This document shows positions 52,475 to 62,400 of a stretch of DNA of 64,000 nt, piece after piece; position 1 is the first letter of the stretch, and every line of letters starts with the position of its first letter. A model generated the notes under the pieces. That model had not been told where the DNA came from. It was given only the letters and a program-made list of their open reading frames with translations, and ran no database searches. Origin of the DNA: Luteolibacter arcticus (GTDB lineage: Bacteria > Verrucomicrobiota > Verrucomicrobiia > Verrucomicrobiales > Akkermansiaceae); the NCBI RefSeq assembly GCF_025950235.1, contig NZ_JAPDDT010000002.1, forward strand, positions 806,001 to 870,000. The letters run 5' to 3'. Position numbers and translations under genes: made by a program.

Positions 52475-53611
52475 TCACGAGGTCTTCCGCCGGAACATGA
52501 TCGAGGCGGCTCCCAAGGTGCAAAAGCCGATCGCCACCAGCGGCAGGATCAGCGAGAAGACCCGCTCCGGGGAGGCGTCCTTCAGGAACACCCCCTTCAC
52601 GATCTCGACGAAGTGCCGGACCGGATTCGGAATGGTGGCCATCTGCAGCCAGTGCGGCATGTTCTCCACCGGCGAGGCGAAGCCCGAGAGCATCATCGCC
52701 GGCATCATGAAGGAGAACGCGCCAAGGAAGGCCTGCTGCTGGGTATTGCAGATCGAGGAGATCAGCAGCCCCACGCCGACCAGCGAGAGCGCGTAGAAGA
52801 ACATCCCCACGTAGAGCAGCAGCAGGCTCCCTTGGAAGGGGACGTGGTAGATAAAGACCGCCGCGCACAGGATCAGCGTCGCTTGGAAGAACGCCACGAT
52901 CATCGCCGGGACCGCCTTGCCGATCATGATCATCTCCGGGGTCAGCGGCGAGACCAGCAACTGGTCGAAGGTGCCTTGCTCGCGTTCCCGCGCCACCGAG
53001 AGCGCGGTCAGGATGAGCGCTCCGATGGTGGTGATCACCGCCACCAGGTTCGGCAGCATGAAGTTCTTGTAGTCCAAGTTCGCATTGAACCAGTAGCGCG
53101 TGACGGTTTCCGACGGCATCGCCCGGCCCTTCGCCGCCAAGCGGTCCTTGAGGAAGATCTCGGTGATACCTTGCAGGTAGCCGAAGGCGATCTGCGCGCC
53201 ATTCGAGCGGCGACCGTCCATCAGCACTTGGATCGGCGCGGTTTCGCCTGCGGCGAGGCGCCGGGAGAAGTCCTCGGGAATGCTGACCGCGAGCATCGCC
53301 GAGCGGGATTCGATGGCGGCCTCCATGGCCTTTTGATCGTGGATCGGCAGGATCTCAGTGAAGGCGTCGGATTGGACGAAGCGCTGCACCAGCTCGTTCG
53401 ATGCCGCGCCGGTGTCGCGGTTGTAGATCGCCAGCGAGGCGTTCTTCACTTCCAGGGTCGCGGCATTTGGAAAGAGCAGGGTCTGCAGGATCACCGGCAT
53501 GATCAGCAGCGCGCGGCTCGACGGATTGCCGAAGATCGACTGCAGCTCCTTGAGGATGAGCGCGCGGAGGCGGAGGAAGAAGTTCATGGCATCGCGTGGC
53601 GTGTCGTTCAT
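52475..53611 (-). CDS. ybhR: ABC-2 type efflux permease (YbhR/YbhS-like), second permease
   Basis: This encodes 378 residues from the ATG at 53611, which overlaps the stop of the upstream permease gene (ATGA). One N-terminal helix (SRALLIMPVILQTLLF), a large extracytoplasmic domain and five C-terminal helices (MLPNLVAVITTIGALILTAL; LLYVGMFFYALSLVGVGLLI) make up the ABC-2 permease fold. It contains QGTFDQLLVSPLTPEMIMIGK, a block typical of DrrB/YbhR permeases. It pairs with the first permease and the double ATPase to export drugs or ions. The ybhS/ybhR naming of the two permeases follows gene order and is not proven. Confidence 0.88.
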   Translation of the reverse strand: MNDTPRDAMNFFLRLRALILKELQSIFGNPSSRALLIMPVILQTLLFPNAATLEVKNASLAIYNRDTGAASNELVQRFVQSDAFTEILPIHDQKAMEAAIESRSAMLAVSIPEDFSRRLAAGETAPIQVLMDGRRSNGAQIAFGYLQGITEIFLKDRLAAKGRAMPSETVTRYWFNANLDYKNFMLPNLVAVITTIGALILTALSVAREREQGTFDQLLVSPLTPEMIMIGKAVPAMIVAFFQATLILCAAVFIYHVPFQGSLLLLYVGMFFYALSLVGVGLLISSICNTQQQAFLGAFSFMMPAMMLSGFASPVENMPHWLQMATIPNPVRHFVEIVKGVFLKDASPERVFSLILPLVAIGFCTLGAASIMFRRKTS

Positions 53612-54735
53612 TCCATGCGCCGCCGGGTCAGCTTGGCGGTGAGGCCGAGGAAAAAGACGGAGGAGAGGATCAGCATCCCGATGTCCGGCAGCAGCACCTT
53701 CCACGGCGTGCCGACCTGGAAGATCGTCTGGATGGCGGAGACGAAATAGCGCGCCGGGATCAAGTGGGTCACGCCGCGCAGGAAGATCGGCATGCTGGAG
53801 ATCTCGTAGATGAAGCCGGACAACATCATCGCCGGCAGGAAGGCGGCATTGAGCGCCGCCTGGGCCGCATTGAACTGGTTGCGCGTGGCCGTCGAGATCG
53901 CCAGGCCGATGCCCAGCACGCTGAACAGGAAGAAGCTGCCCACGATGAAGAGGGCGAGCAGCGAGCCGCGGAAGGGAACGTCCATCAGCCAGCGCGCCGC
54001 GGCCACGCATATGACCAGCGAGATCATGCCAAGCGCGTAGTAGGGCAGGATTTTACTAAGCAGCAGCTCCGCCCGCGTGACCGGCGAGGCGAGCAGCGCC
54101 TCCATCGTGCCGCGCTCCCATTCCCGCGCCACTACCAGCGAGGTGAGCAGCGCGCCGATGACGGTCATGATCACCGTGATCGAGCCAGGGATCAGGAAAT
54201 TGCGGCTCTTCGCGGAGGGATTGTACCAATACCGCGGCTCCAGCACGACCTCCCGCTCCATGTCCTCCCCGCGGTCTTCCGAGCGCTGGAGCAGCCAGTG
54301 CTGCCAGATGGCCTCGAAGTAGTTGCTGACGAATTGGGCCGTATTCGGCTCCGAGCCATCGGCCACCACCTGCACGGGTGCGGTCTCGCCCGGCTGATTC
54401 ATCCGCCGCGAAAAGTCCGACGGGATGATCATAAAGCCGCGGATCTCGGAGTCGACCATCGCCCGCTCCATCGCGTCGCGCGATTCGAAGCGGCGGACGA
54501 TCATCGATGGCGTTCCTTGCAGCGCCGCCGCCAGGCCGTCCGCGTCCTTGCCGGTGCCTTCCTTGAGCAGGCCGACGTGGAGGACCGGCGTGTCGAGATT
54601 GATGCCGAAGCCGAAGACGAAGATCAGCAGCAGCGGCAGCACGAAGGCGATCAGGTTGCTGCTAGGGTCGCGGAAGATCTGCAGCGTCTCCTTCCAACAG
54701 AGCGCGCGCAGCCGGCGGAATGAGAGGTGTTTCAT
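53608..54735 (-). CDS. ybhS: ABC-2 type efflux permease (YbhS/YbhR-like), first permease
   Basis: This encodes 375 residues. The opening LRALCWKETLQIFRDPSSNLIAF (family 'K-E-x-x-x-I-x-R-D-P') leads into the first helix (VLPLLLIFVFGFGI). A periplasmic domain of about 150 residues follows. The C-terminal helices carry WERGTMEALLASPVTRAELLLSK. The start at 54735 overlaps the ATPase gene stop. It forms the membrane channel together with the second permease. Confidence 0.9.
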   Translation of the reverse strand: MKHLSFRRLRALCWKETLQIFRDPSSNLIAFVLPLLLIFVFGFGINLDTPVLHVGLLKEGTGKDADGLAAALQGTPSMIVRRFESRDAMERAMVDSEIRGFMIIPSDFSRRMNQPGETAPVQVVADGSEPNTAQFVSNYFEAIWQHWLLQRSEDRGEDMEREVVLEPRYWYNPSAKSRNFLIPGSITVIMTVIGALLTSLVVAREWERGTMEALLASPVTRAELLLSKILPYYALGMISLVICVAAARWLMDVPFRGSLLALFIVGSFFLFSVLGIGLAISTATRNQFNAAQAALNAAFLPAMMLSGFIYEISSMPIFLRGVTHLIPARYFVSAIQTIFQVGTPWKVLLPDIGMLILSSVFFLGLTAKLTRRRME

Positions 54736-56462
54736 GCCGCTGCTTCCTCCTTTCCGGTGACCAGTTCGATGAAGGCGTCCTCCATCGTAGGGTCGGGATT
54801 CTCCGTCGTGGCGATGCTTTCCTTCAATTCGTCCGGCGTGCCGTTGGCGATAAGCTTGCCGCGGAAGACCAGCCCGATGCGGTCGCAGTACTCCGCCTCA
54901 TCCATGAAGTGGGTGGTCACCATCACGGTCACGCCGCGATCAACGAGGCCATTGATGTGCGTCCAGAATTCACGGCGCGTGACCGGATCGACGCCCGAGG
55001 TCGGCTCGTCGAGGAACAGGATGTCGGGCTCATGCATCACCGAGCAGGCAAGCGCGAGCCGCTGCTTGTAGCCGAGCGAAAGCGAGTCGGTCTTGGCGTT
55101 GAGAAAAGGATCGAGGTGGAAGATCTCCGCCATCTCGGCGATGCGCTCGCGCTGCCGCTTCCCCGAGACGCCGTAGATGCCGGCGAAGAACGAGAGGTTC
55201 TGGCTGACCGTGAGATGGCCATAGAGCGAGAACTTCTGCGCCATGTAGCCGAGTCGCTGGCGGGCCTCGCTGGCGCTACGCCGCAGGTCAAGGCCGACCA
55301 CCGTCGCCGTGCCGGCGGTCGGCGTGAGCAGGCCGCACATCATCTTGAAGGTCGTCGATTTCCCCGCGCCGTTGGGGCCGAGCAGGCCGTAGATTTCACC
55401 GCGCTTCACTTGGAAGGTGACGTCGTCGGTCGCCTTGAAGTCGCCGAACTGCTTGGTCAGGTGTTCCGCCTCGATGACCGTTTTGCCGTCGTTCGGGATT
55501 TCCTTCGTGGCCTTGGCCAATACCGATTCACCGGGTGGACCACCGCCTAACAGATCAATGAAGGCGTCCTCGAAGCGCGGCTTCACCGGTGCCCACTCGG
55601 CGCTGGCATCCGCGCCGATCTCCGACGGCTCGAAGGGCTGGCTGTCCTTCTTCAAGATGAGCCGCAGGCTGTGGCCTTGGATGGTGCCGTCGTTCACCTC
55701 CGGCCGCGACAGCGCGCGGGTGAGGAGCTGGCGCTTGCGCGGACCGGGCTCGCGCAGTTGGAAGCAGCGGCCTTCGAGCGGTGCGGAGATTTCCGCCGGG
55801 GTGCCGGCGAAGAGCAGCTTGCCTTCGTTGAGCACGATCGTGGTGCCGCACAGCTCGGCTTCATCGAGGTAGGCAGTGCTCCAGACGACGGCGATGCCTT
55901 GGCCCACCAAGTCCTCGACCATGCCCCACAGCTCGCGGCGGGAAATCGGATCGACGCCCACGCCCGGTTCATCGAGCAGCAGCAGCTTCGGCTTTCCCAA
56001 CAGCGCGCAGGCCAGCCCGAGCTTTTGCTTCATGCCACCGGAGAGCTTTCCGGCGAAGCGGCCGGTGAAGCGCTTGAGGTCGGTGAAGGTCAGCAGGCGC
56101 TCGAACGATTCCTCGCGCTCTGCCCCGGTCACGTGCCGCAGGTCCGCGTGCAGCACCAGATTCTCCATCACGGTGAGGTCTTCATAGAGGCCGAATTTCT
56201 GCGGCATGTAGCCGACCTCGCCACGGATCGCAGCGGCGTCCTTGATCGGGTCGCGGCCGAGCGTGGCGACGGTCCCGGAGGCCGGCTCTAACAAGCCAGC
56301 GATCAATCTGAGCAGCGTTGTCTTGCCCGCGCCGTCCGGACCCGCGAGGCCGGTGATCAGGCCATTGCGGATTTCTCCCGATACGGCATCGAGCGCCGGG
56401 CTGGCCATGCCCTTGAAGGTCTTGGTCAGCTCGTGGAAGTTGACGACGACCTCTGACATCAC
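54732..56462 (-). CDS. ybhF: Double-domain ABC ATPase (YbhF-like)
   Basis: This encodes 576 residues with two ATPase domains in one chain. Domain 1 has GPDGAGKTTLLRLI, LSGGMKQKLGLACALLG and LLLLDEPGVGVDP. Domain 2, from about residue 315, has GPNGAGKSTTFKMM, LSLGYKQRLALACSVM (signature altered from LSGGQ) and ILFLDEPTSGVDP. In E. coli YbhF drives the YbhFSR exporter, which exports drugs such as cefoperazone and chloramphenicol and also Na+. Its gene overlaps both neighbours. The alternative start three bases downstream cannot be separated from the one chosen. Confidence 0.93.
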   Translation of the reverse strand: MMSEVVVNFHELTKTFKGMASPALDAVSGEIRNGLITGLAGPDGAGKTTLLRLIAGLLEPASGTVATLGRDPIKDAAAIRGEVGYMPQKFGLYEDLTVMENLVLHADLRHVTGAEREESFERLLTFTDLKRFTGRFAGKLSGGMKQKLGLACALLGKPKLLLLDEPGVGVDPISRRELWGMVEDLVGQGIAVVWSTAYLDEAELCGTTIVLNEGKLLFAGTPAEISAPLEGRCFQLREPGPRKRQLLTRALSRPEVNDGTIQGHSLRLILKKDSQPFEPSEIGADASAEWAPVKPRFEDAFIDLLGGGPPGESVLAKATKEIPNDGKTVIEAEHLTKQFGDFKATDDVTFQVKRGEIYGLLGPNGAGKSTTFKMMCGLLTPTAGTATVVGLDLRRSASEARQRLGYMAQKFSLYGHLTVSQNLSFFAGIYGVSGKRQRERIAEMAEIFHLDPFLNAKTDSLSLGYKQRLALACSVMHEPDILFLDEPTSGVDPVTRREFWTHINGLVDRGVTVMVTTHFMDEAEYCDRIGLVFRGKLIANGTPDELKESIATTENPDPTMEDAFIELVTGKEEAAA

Positions 56463-57532
56463 TCCGCGGGGTGTGCGTCCAGCGAAACGGTGACGGGCAT
56501 GCCCTGGCGCAGCGAGCCGTCCGAGTCATCCACGATCACTCGCAGGCGATAGACCAGCGAGGTGCGGATTTCCTTGGTCTCGACGGTCTTCGGCGTGAAT
56601 TCCGCGCGCGGCGAAACAAAGCCGACCTTGCCGTGGAAGGCGTGGTCCGGCTGGCCATCGGTGACCAGGCTGACCTTGGTGCCCGGCGGGAATTTGCCGA
56701 GGTCGGGCTCATGAACGTAGGCCCGTACCCACACCGGATTCTCCAGCGACAGCGAAAGCACGGTCGGCCCGGCCTGGACGATCGCTCCGGGCTCGAGGGC
56801 GCGGGTGATCACGATGCCGTCCGAGGGACTTTTCAGCTCCGTATCGGCGAGGCGGATCGCGGCGGTTTTCACCGCGGCCTCGGCCTGCGCGACGGCGGCC
56901 TCGGCCGCGCCGACGCCGGCTTCGCCGGCACCGACCGCAGCCTCGGCGGCGGCGACTTCTTCGGTGCGGAAGCCGCTTTCAAGCTGGCGCAGGTTGGCTT
57001 CGGTGACCTTCAGCCGTTGTTCGGCCTCGTGGAAAGCGGCCTCGGCGTTTTCGAAGTTCTGCCGCGAGACGCCTTTCGATTTCACCAGCTCCGACTGCCG
57101 CTCATAGGCTCGCTGGGCATTGTCCATCGTGACTGCGGCTTGCGCCCGGCTGGCCCGTGCCTGCGCGATTTCCTCGGTGCGATAGCCGGCGCGCTTCAGG
57201 TCCGCGTCCGCCTTGGCCTGGGTGAGGGTGGCCTTGGCTTGTGAGAGTGCGGCCCGTGCCTGGGCTTCGGCGGCCTTGGCTTGGGCGAGTTCGTTCTCGT
57301 AGGGTTCCTTGTCGATCCGAGCCAGCAACTCGCCGGTTTTGACGGCATCGCCCTCGTCCTTCAGCACCTCGGCGATCCGGCCGGAGACGCGGAAGCCGAG
57401 GTCCACGCCGCGGATATCGACATTGCCTTGGAGCACTAGCGGCTGGTGGGTGCTCTGATACTTCCCGTAGAAGTACCAGCCGACGCCGGCGAGGACGGCG
57501 AGGATAAGGATCAGTGGAATCGCTTTTTTCAT
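56459..57532 (-). CDS. ybhG: HlyD-family membrane fusion protein (YbhG-like)
   Basis: This encodes 357 residues from the ATG at 57532. An N-terminal helix (LILILAVLAGVGWYFYG) anchors it. GNVDIRGVDLGFRVSGRIAEVL opens the biotinyl-lipoyl-like domain. A long Ala/Glu/Gln coiled-coil hairpin (about 95-235) follows, and SPSDGIVITRALEPGAIV restarts the lipoyl half. A beta-barrel ends it. It links the inner-membrane exporter to an outer-membrane channel; no TolC-like gene is in this window. Between cecR and ybhF with ATGA overlaps at both ends. Confidence 0.93.
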   Translation of the reverse strand: MKKAIPLILILAVLAGVGWYFYGKYQSTHQPLVLQGNVDIRGVDLGFRVSGRIAEVLKDEGDAVKTGELLARIDKEPYENELAQAKAAEAQARAALSQAKATLTQAKADADLKRAGYRTEEIAQARASRAQAAVTMDNAQRAYERQSELVKSKGVSRQNFENAEAAFHEAEQRLKVTEANLRQLESGFRTEEVAAAEAAVGAGEAGVGAAEAAVAQAEAAVKTAAIRLADTELKSPSDGIVITRALEPGAIVQAGPTVLSLSLENPVWVRAYVHEPDLGKFPPGTKVSLVTDGQPDHAFHGKVGFVSPRAEFTPKTVETKEIRTSLVYRLRVIVDDSDGSLRQGMPVTVSLDAHPAE

Positions 57533-58215
57533 GGCATGGCTCCTTTCAAGCCGGGGCAAATGAGTCCGAGGTGTTCATCGAGAATCGTCGCGATGGTCGC
57601 GAGGTGGTCGCTGGTAAGTTCTTTCACGCCGAGCCGGCGCAGGATGGTGGTGCGCGCCACCACGAAGGCCAGCACCTGGCCGAAGAGGGCGTGCGCGCGA
57701 AGGATCGTCGCGGGTGACTCGGGATCCTCGCCAGTCGCGACGCCGAGCACCGTGGTGAAGAGTTGGTGGAGCGGCTTGAGCGTCTTGTTGTAGAGCAGGT
57801 CGAAGCTCTCGCTCGGCGAGGATTGCTCTCGGATCATGACCAGCCGGATTTTCTGGAATTCGCCGTCGCCCAGTTGCTCACCGAGCAGGGTGCGAAGCAT
57901 GAGCTTCAGCACTTCCACCGCTTCCGCCGGATCGAGCGAGCCGCTTTGCAACTTCGCACGGGTCTCTTCCGCGATGGTTCCGAAAACGCTGCCGAGATAA
58001 CCGCCGACGCCTTCCAGCACCGCGGCGTAGAGCTTCTCCTTGTTGCCGAAGTAGTAGGCGATCGCGGCCACGTTCTGGCCCGCCTCATCCGCGATGTCGC
58101 GGACCGAGGCATTCTCATAGCCCTTGTCGCCGATCTTCTTCAGCGCCGCCAGCAACAGCTTGCGCCGCGCTTGCTCGCCTTTGTTCGGACTCGTCGGAAA
58201 CAATTCCCGCTGCAC
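57529..58215 (-). CDS. cecR: TetR-family regulator (CecR-like) of the efflux operon
   Basis: This encodes 228 residues from a GTG at 58215. The open frame runs further up, but the longer start would cover the probable operator. The N-terminal DNA-binding part reads NKGEQARRKLLLAALKKIGDKG and SVRDIADEAGQNVAAIAYYFGNKEKLYAAVL, very like E. coli CecR (YbiH). The C-terminal ligand domain ends near GLICPGLKGAMP. It is the first gene of a five-gene set in the same order as E. coli ybiH-ybhGFSR. CecR represses its operon and responds to efflux substrates in E. coli; the same is expected here. The whole set is joined by ATGA overlaps. Confidence 0.92.
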   Translation of the reverse strand: MQRELFPTSPNKGEQARRKLLLAALKKIGDKGYENASVRDIADEAGQNVAAIAYYFGNKEKLYAAVLEGVGGYLGSVFGTIAEETRAKLQSGSLDPAEAVEVLKLMLRTLLGEQLGDGEFQKIRLVMIREQSSPSESFDLLYNKTLKPLHQLFTTVLGVATGEDPESPATILRAHALFGQVLAFVVARTTILRRLGVKELTSDHLATIATILDEHLGLICPGLKGAMP

Positions 58216-58583
58216 GGCGGAGAAATTCAACGATCGTCTAAAAAAGTCAAACGATTGTGTAAGAATAGATTTCTTCGCGGGGAGATGTCGGATTGCGAGG
58301 ACTTGGGAGGCGGACAGTAGCGACGGGGGCTGCCCACGGCCACGGCCGCCCGCGCCGACCATACGAATGCCATCACTCCTCACATGTCAGCTCGACAGTT
58401 GAATGCCTCGGGGCCGCGGGAAGAACCCAAGCACATCTGATAGAGAGCCCAATTTTCGAGGGCATCCACAGCCCATCTCACTTACGAGTCGCTCATCTTC
58501 TTCATCAAACTAGTCCTTCATCGGAATTTCACCTAACGTTGTTTGACTTCGCCTCAACTCCCCGCCAAACAGCCGCTCAAGCA
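58216..58583. promoter_or_regulatory. Divergent control region between cecR and the TSP3-toxin operon
   Basis: 368 bp without a gene. The left end holds two direct repeats, AACGATCGT (58229-58237) and AACGATTGT (58250-58258), and TTGACT on the minus strand (58250-58245), probably the cecR promoter and operator. The right side before 58584 has GTTTGACTT (about 58541), again a -35-like box, this time on the plus strand. The boundary between the two promoters is not obvious. Confidence 0.55.
58229..58258 (-). promoter_or_regulatory. Candidate CecR operator: two direct repeats 21 bp apart
   Basis: AACGATCGT and AACGATTGT start 21 bp apart, two helix turns, with ACGATCGT itself palindromic. They flank a TTGACT (minus strand) 30-35 bp from the GTG of cecR, a typical place for a TetR-type repressor to block its own promoter. 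Confidence 0.5.
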
Positions 58584-59468
58584 ATGAAACGAACCTCCCT
58601 TATACTTCTACTTGCTGGAACGATTCCGGCTATCCTTTGGGGACAAACCCAAAACGAACAAGGCGTAACTGAGATCACGGAAGCGCAAATCATCAACGAC
58701 CTTCCAGATGGAGCCCCTTCGGAACCAGCACCGCCACCTGCCAAGCTCGTTGTTGCGCCCGAAGACGTGATTGAAACCAAGACGGTTGAAGCTGGGGAGA
58801 GGCAGATCACTATCGAAAAGATCGCGCCACTTCAGCTCCCGCTCGTGCCGGAACCGGCCCAGCCACCTGATCCGCTTTCTCCTGAAGTTCAGCAGCAGCT
58901 CCTTGAACTCGGCGAAACCCATCGCGAAACGACTTTCGTCTTTATCGGAGCGACTATTTTCCAAGCTGCCGATTTGCCCGGTCCAAGGACACTTGTACGG
59001 GTATGGGATCAAGAAACCCAAGCCTCCTATTCCTGCTGGTCATCGGCAAATTGGAATTGGTTGGGCGGAGTCGGAAGCTTTCAGGGGGAAGATGGCCGGC
59101 AATACGCCTTGATCATGAGCCACAGCAGCATGGACGTCGACGGATGGTCGGAGTTCTTGGAGGAGCAAGGCACGGCATACGATCTGCCCACGGTGCCCGA
59201 ACTGCCCGCGGGCGAGGCCAGCTTTGTCGTCTCCGAGGGAGCCCCGGCGGCCGAGGCCTTGTCACCTGTTGTTGCCCTTCACCAGCTCTACAACAAGGAC
59301 GGCGAGAGGCTGAAAGCTGCCTACGAAGGGCGCCAGCGCGCGCAACAGGAACGGGAAGAGTTCCTCCGCGCCAACCCGCCGCGGCCGAAGGGCATCGTCA
59401 TCCGCCACTGGCGCATGGACGAAGCCGGGCAGCAAGGAATCACCCCCAAACCCGCCGTCGCACGATGA
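58584..59468 (+). CDS. Secreted protein coupled to the TSP3/LamG toxin candidate
   Basis: This encodes 294 residues from the ATG at 58584, which gives a signal peptide (TSLILLLAGTIPAILWG). A Pro/Glu-rich linker (about 45-110) leads into a beta-domain with TTFVFIGATIFQAADLPGPR, a Trp-rich block (SYSCWSSANWNWLGGVG) and an MSHSSMDVDGW segment. The C-terminus is a charged helix (AYEGRQRAQQEREEFL). Its stop overlaps the start of the 1,488-residue gene by four bases (ATGA), so translation is coupled. No family recognised. It could be a chaperone, an anchor or an export partner of the larger protein. Confidence 0.75.
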   Translation: MKRTSLILLLAGTIPAILWGQTQNEQGVTEITEAQIINDLPDGAPSEPAPPPAKLVVAPEDVIETKTVEAGERQITIEKIAPLQLPLVPEPAQPPDPLSPEVQQQLLELGETHRETTFVFIGATIFQAADLPGPRTLVRVWDQETQASYSCWSSANWNWLGGVGSFQGEDGRQYALIMSHSSMDVDGWSEFLEEQGTAYDLPTVPELPAGEASFVVSEGAPAAEALSPVVALHQLYNKDGERLKAAYEGRQRAQQEREEFLRANPPRPKGIVIRHWRMDEAGQQGITPKPAVAR

Positions 59469-62400
59469 AGCTCGATTTCTTGAAGCGAGGGCCACTCCTG
59501 ATCATCGGCGCGGCGATCATCGTCACCACCGCCCATGCTCTGATCGACGCCGACAGCGACGGCATGAGTGATGTCTGGGAAGGGGAACACGGTTTTGCCG
59601 TCTCCGGCACTCAGCCGTCCCATCAACTGCCAACCGCTGATCCGGACGGGGACGGCTGGACGAACCTTGAGGAATCCCAGGCCGGAACCGACCCAAGCTC
59701 GGGAGTTCCGCCAGAGGGTATCCTGAAGCCCACGGTTCTCAAGCACCCCGACTTTTCCACCGTCTTCACCATCAGTTGGCCGTCGCTTGAAGGGAAACAG
59801 TACAAGCTCTACGTCTCCCCCGACCTCTCCTCCGGAAGCTGGGTCCAGATCGACAGCCCGATGATGGGAACCGGCGCGACCATCGAATACGGTACGGAAG
59901 CCATCGACGAGGACGGCTACCTCCCTGATCGCCTGTTCTGGAAGGTCTCCGTGGCTGACGTCGACAGTGATGGCGATACCTACACCGACTACGAGGAGCT
60001 TGCGAAGAAACTGAATCCTAACAGAGCCGATACCGACGGCGATGGATTTCCCGATAACACGGATCCGGATCCCTTGGATTTCGCGGACAAGGACGGAGCC
60101 AATCTCTCCGGAAACGTGACCACCGGTCTCCTTGGGCGCTGGGACTTTGAGGGCGGCGGGCCGGACGATGTCACCCTCGTTTCCACCCCGAATAACGAGG
60201 CGGGCGCGATCGACATCGGCAACACGGGAGCAGGATGGGATGGACGAGATGACTGGCCGCGTGCTGCCAGCGGGATGCCTTGGGCATGCCTGCATCTGAT
60301 CGCGGCCGATTCTCACGCGAAAGTCCCCACGACACGCTTGAATCACGACACCCACACCTGGGCGATGTGGATCAAGTTTCCCCGGGCGACTGTCTCGTCG
60401 CCAGGTGCCCTTGATTCCTCCGCCGGGAAGCGCACGCTCTTTGCCGTCGGAAAGGACGAGACATTGTCGAGCAACGACCCCGATTCGCGTCCGATTGTTC
60501 AGTGCTATTTCGATGGCAAGGGCACCACAAACAACTCGTCCGACAATCGCCTCGTTCTATCCAATTGGGACGACGGAGTCGAAAGTCAGCTCGCTTCGTG
60601 GAGCGTTCCCGCCGCATTGGACGACGGCCAATGGCACCACATCGCAATTTACTTCGACGATAACGAAGGCGGCCGCGGAAAATATCGAGCTTGGTACGAC
60701 GGTGGCGCATTCGACGACAACCAGAAAGATATTATTGCGGGAAACGTCTTTACATACACTCTCAATGCGGCATCGCACCCTTGGTGCTACCTTGGGAGAT
60801 TCATGAAATTCATCCCTCCCGGGCAGGGACATGAAACGCTGGGAGCTCAAATTGATCGCTTGCGGGTTTACAACAAGGTCCTGCAGCCAAGCGATGTCCT
60901 CGCGCTCTACAATCAGGACATCGATGACGACGGTCTTACCGACCGCTTTGAGTCGAGAACCCGGTTCTGGCGTGACCACAATCACGACAAGATCGACCAG
61001 CAGTCCGAGACTACCTTCCCGGTAAGCCCGTTCTTGAACGATCCAGCTGGTTCCGATCATGACGGGGACGGCCTTTCGACCCACGATGAACAGACGCGTG
61101 GAACCAACCCTTGGAAGGCCGACAGCGACGGCGACCTGCTGCCCGACGGTTGGGAAGTGGAACACGGGAGTTCTCCGAGCGATACCGACGGATTGACCGC
61201 CACAGAGGAATACAAATGGGGGACCGATCCGAAGTCGGCGGATACGGATGGCGACGGCACAAACGATAGTGACGAAACCACCCAAGGCTCCCATCCCAAT
61301 GATGCTTCGGACGGCGGCCAGCCGCTGCCAGCAGACCAGCGTCTTGCCATCCGCATCGGCGTGGGTGATCAGAGCGGGAGCCACTCCGAGGATTACGTTG
61401 TGGAATGCTACCGCATCGATATCGAGACGGGCGAGGAGAAGCTGCATTACATCGTCCGGAGCGGCGGCTTTGGCCAATACACCGAGCAAGACTACAACAT
61501 CTTCCGCAAGGATCAGACCTACACCTTCCGGCTGAAGTGGCAGGGTACGAGTACCGGAACCTCGAGCAGCGGGGCGAGCGACGGACCGGACTATGACTAT
61601 ACCTTCAAGGTCATTCCCCAGGCCAGCCATGGAGGTATCCTCATCGACTCCTGGGACAAGGACCGCGGCTCGATTGGCCTCGGTAAGAAGCTGCTCGGGG
61701 TAAACCGGAATGATGTTGCCGCAGATGAGAGTGCCTTCAAGGAGGAGATCGAGAACCGCCGGGTCGTCCTTTATTCGATCCAGACGCACTCGCAGGATCG
61801 CATGTTCGCTGGCTCGGTGACGACCCTGCGCGGCTTCGAGAGACTTCAACTCGTCATCACGAACCCCGAGACTGGAGAGGACTTCGGCACCCACGGTTAC
61901 CTTGCGGGCGAGGGTGACACGCGCGTTTACCAGTCCCTGAAGGGTATGCTCGGTAGCGAGGACGACCAGGGGACGGACGTGAGGGACCCCCGGGTGTGGT
62001 TTCTCCAGGATACCCTCAACTACCGACGGACCGAATTCTATCTGGTCTCGGGTGTAAAGGGGGAGGGCTACGGGAAAATCAAGGTCGAGGCCAGGTTCAA
62101 TGGCCAGTCCCTTGGTAGCGTGGAGCGGTCCCTTCAAGCTCATACCCAGTTTGAAGAAACCATCGACATGGTGACGGGATGGGCCGCCGGAAAAGGCTTC
62201 CGCATCGACCCCGGCGCAGCCGGCGGAACGATTGCAGCCCGGAACAACCTCACGGACGGGGCTGGGCTCAGCGAGCCGGAACTGTGGGCTACGCCCACTC
62301 TGATCCCGTTCATGCTCATCGGACATCAGGTGGAGGGGGTGACGATTGTTGCGCGGGGGCTGGGGGAGGGGATTGTTGCAGGTCTGAAAGACGATCTCGA

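Noticed and set aside
52406-53749. Plus-strand open frame of 447 codons rich in His, Gln and Arg
   Set aside because: It is the shadow of the two permease genes and has no plausible composition or motif.
60557-62326. Minus-strand open frame of 589 codons
   Set aside because: Antisense to the TSP3 repeats, whose DxDxDG motifs fix the coding strand.
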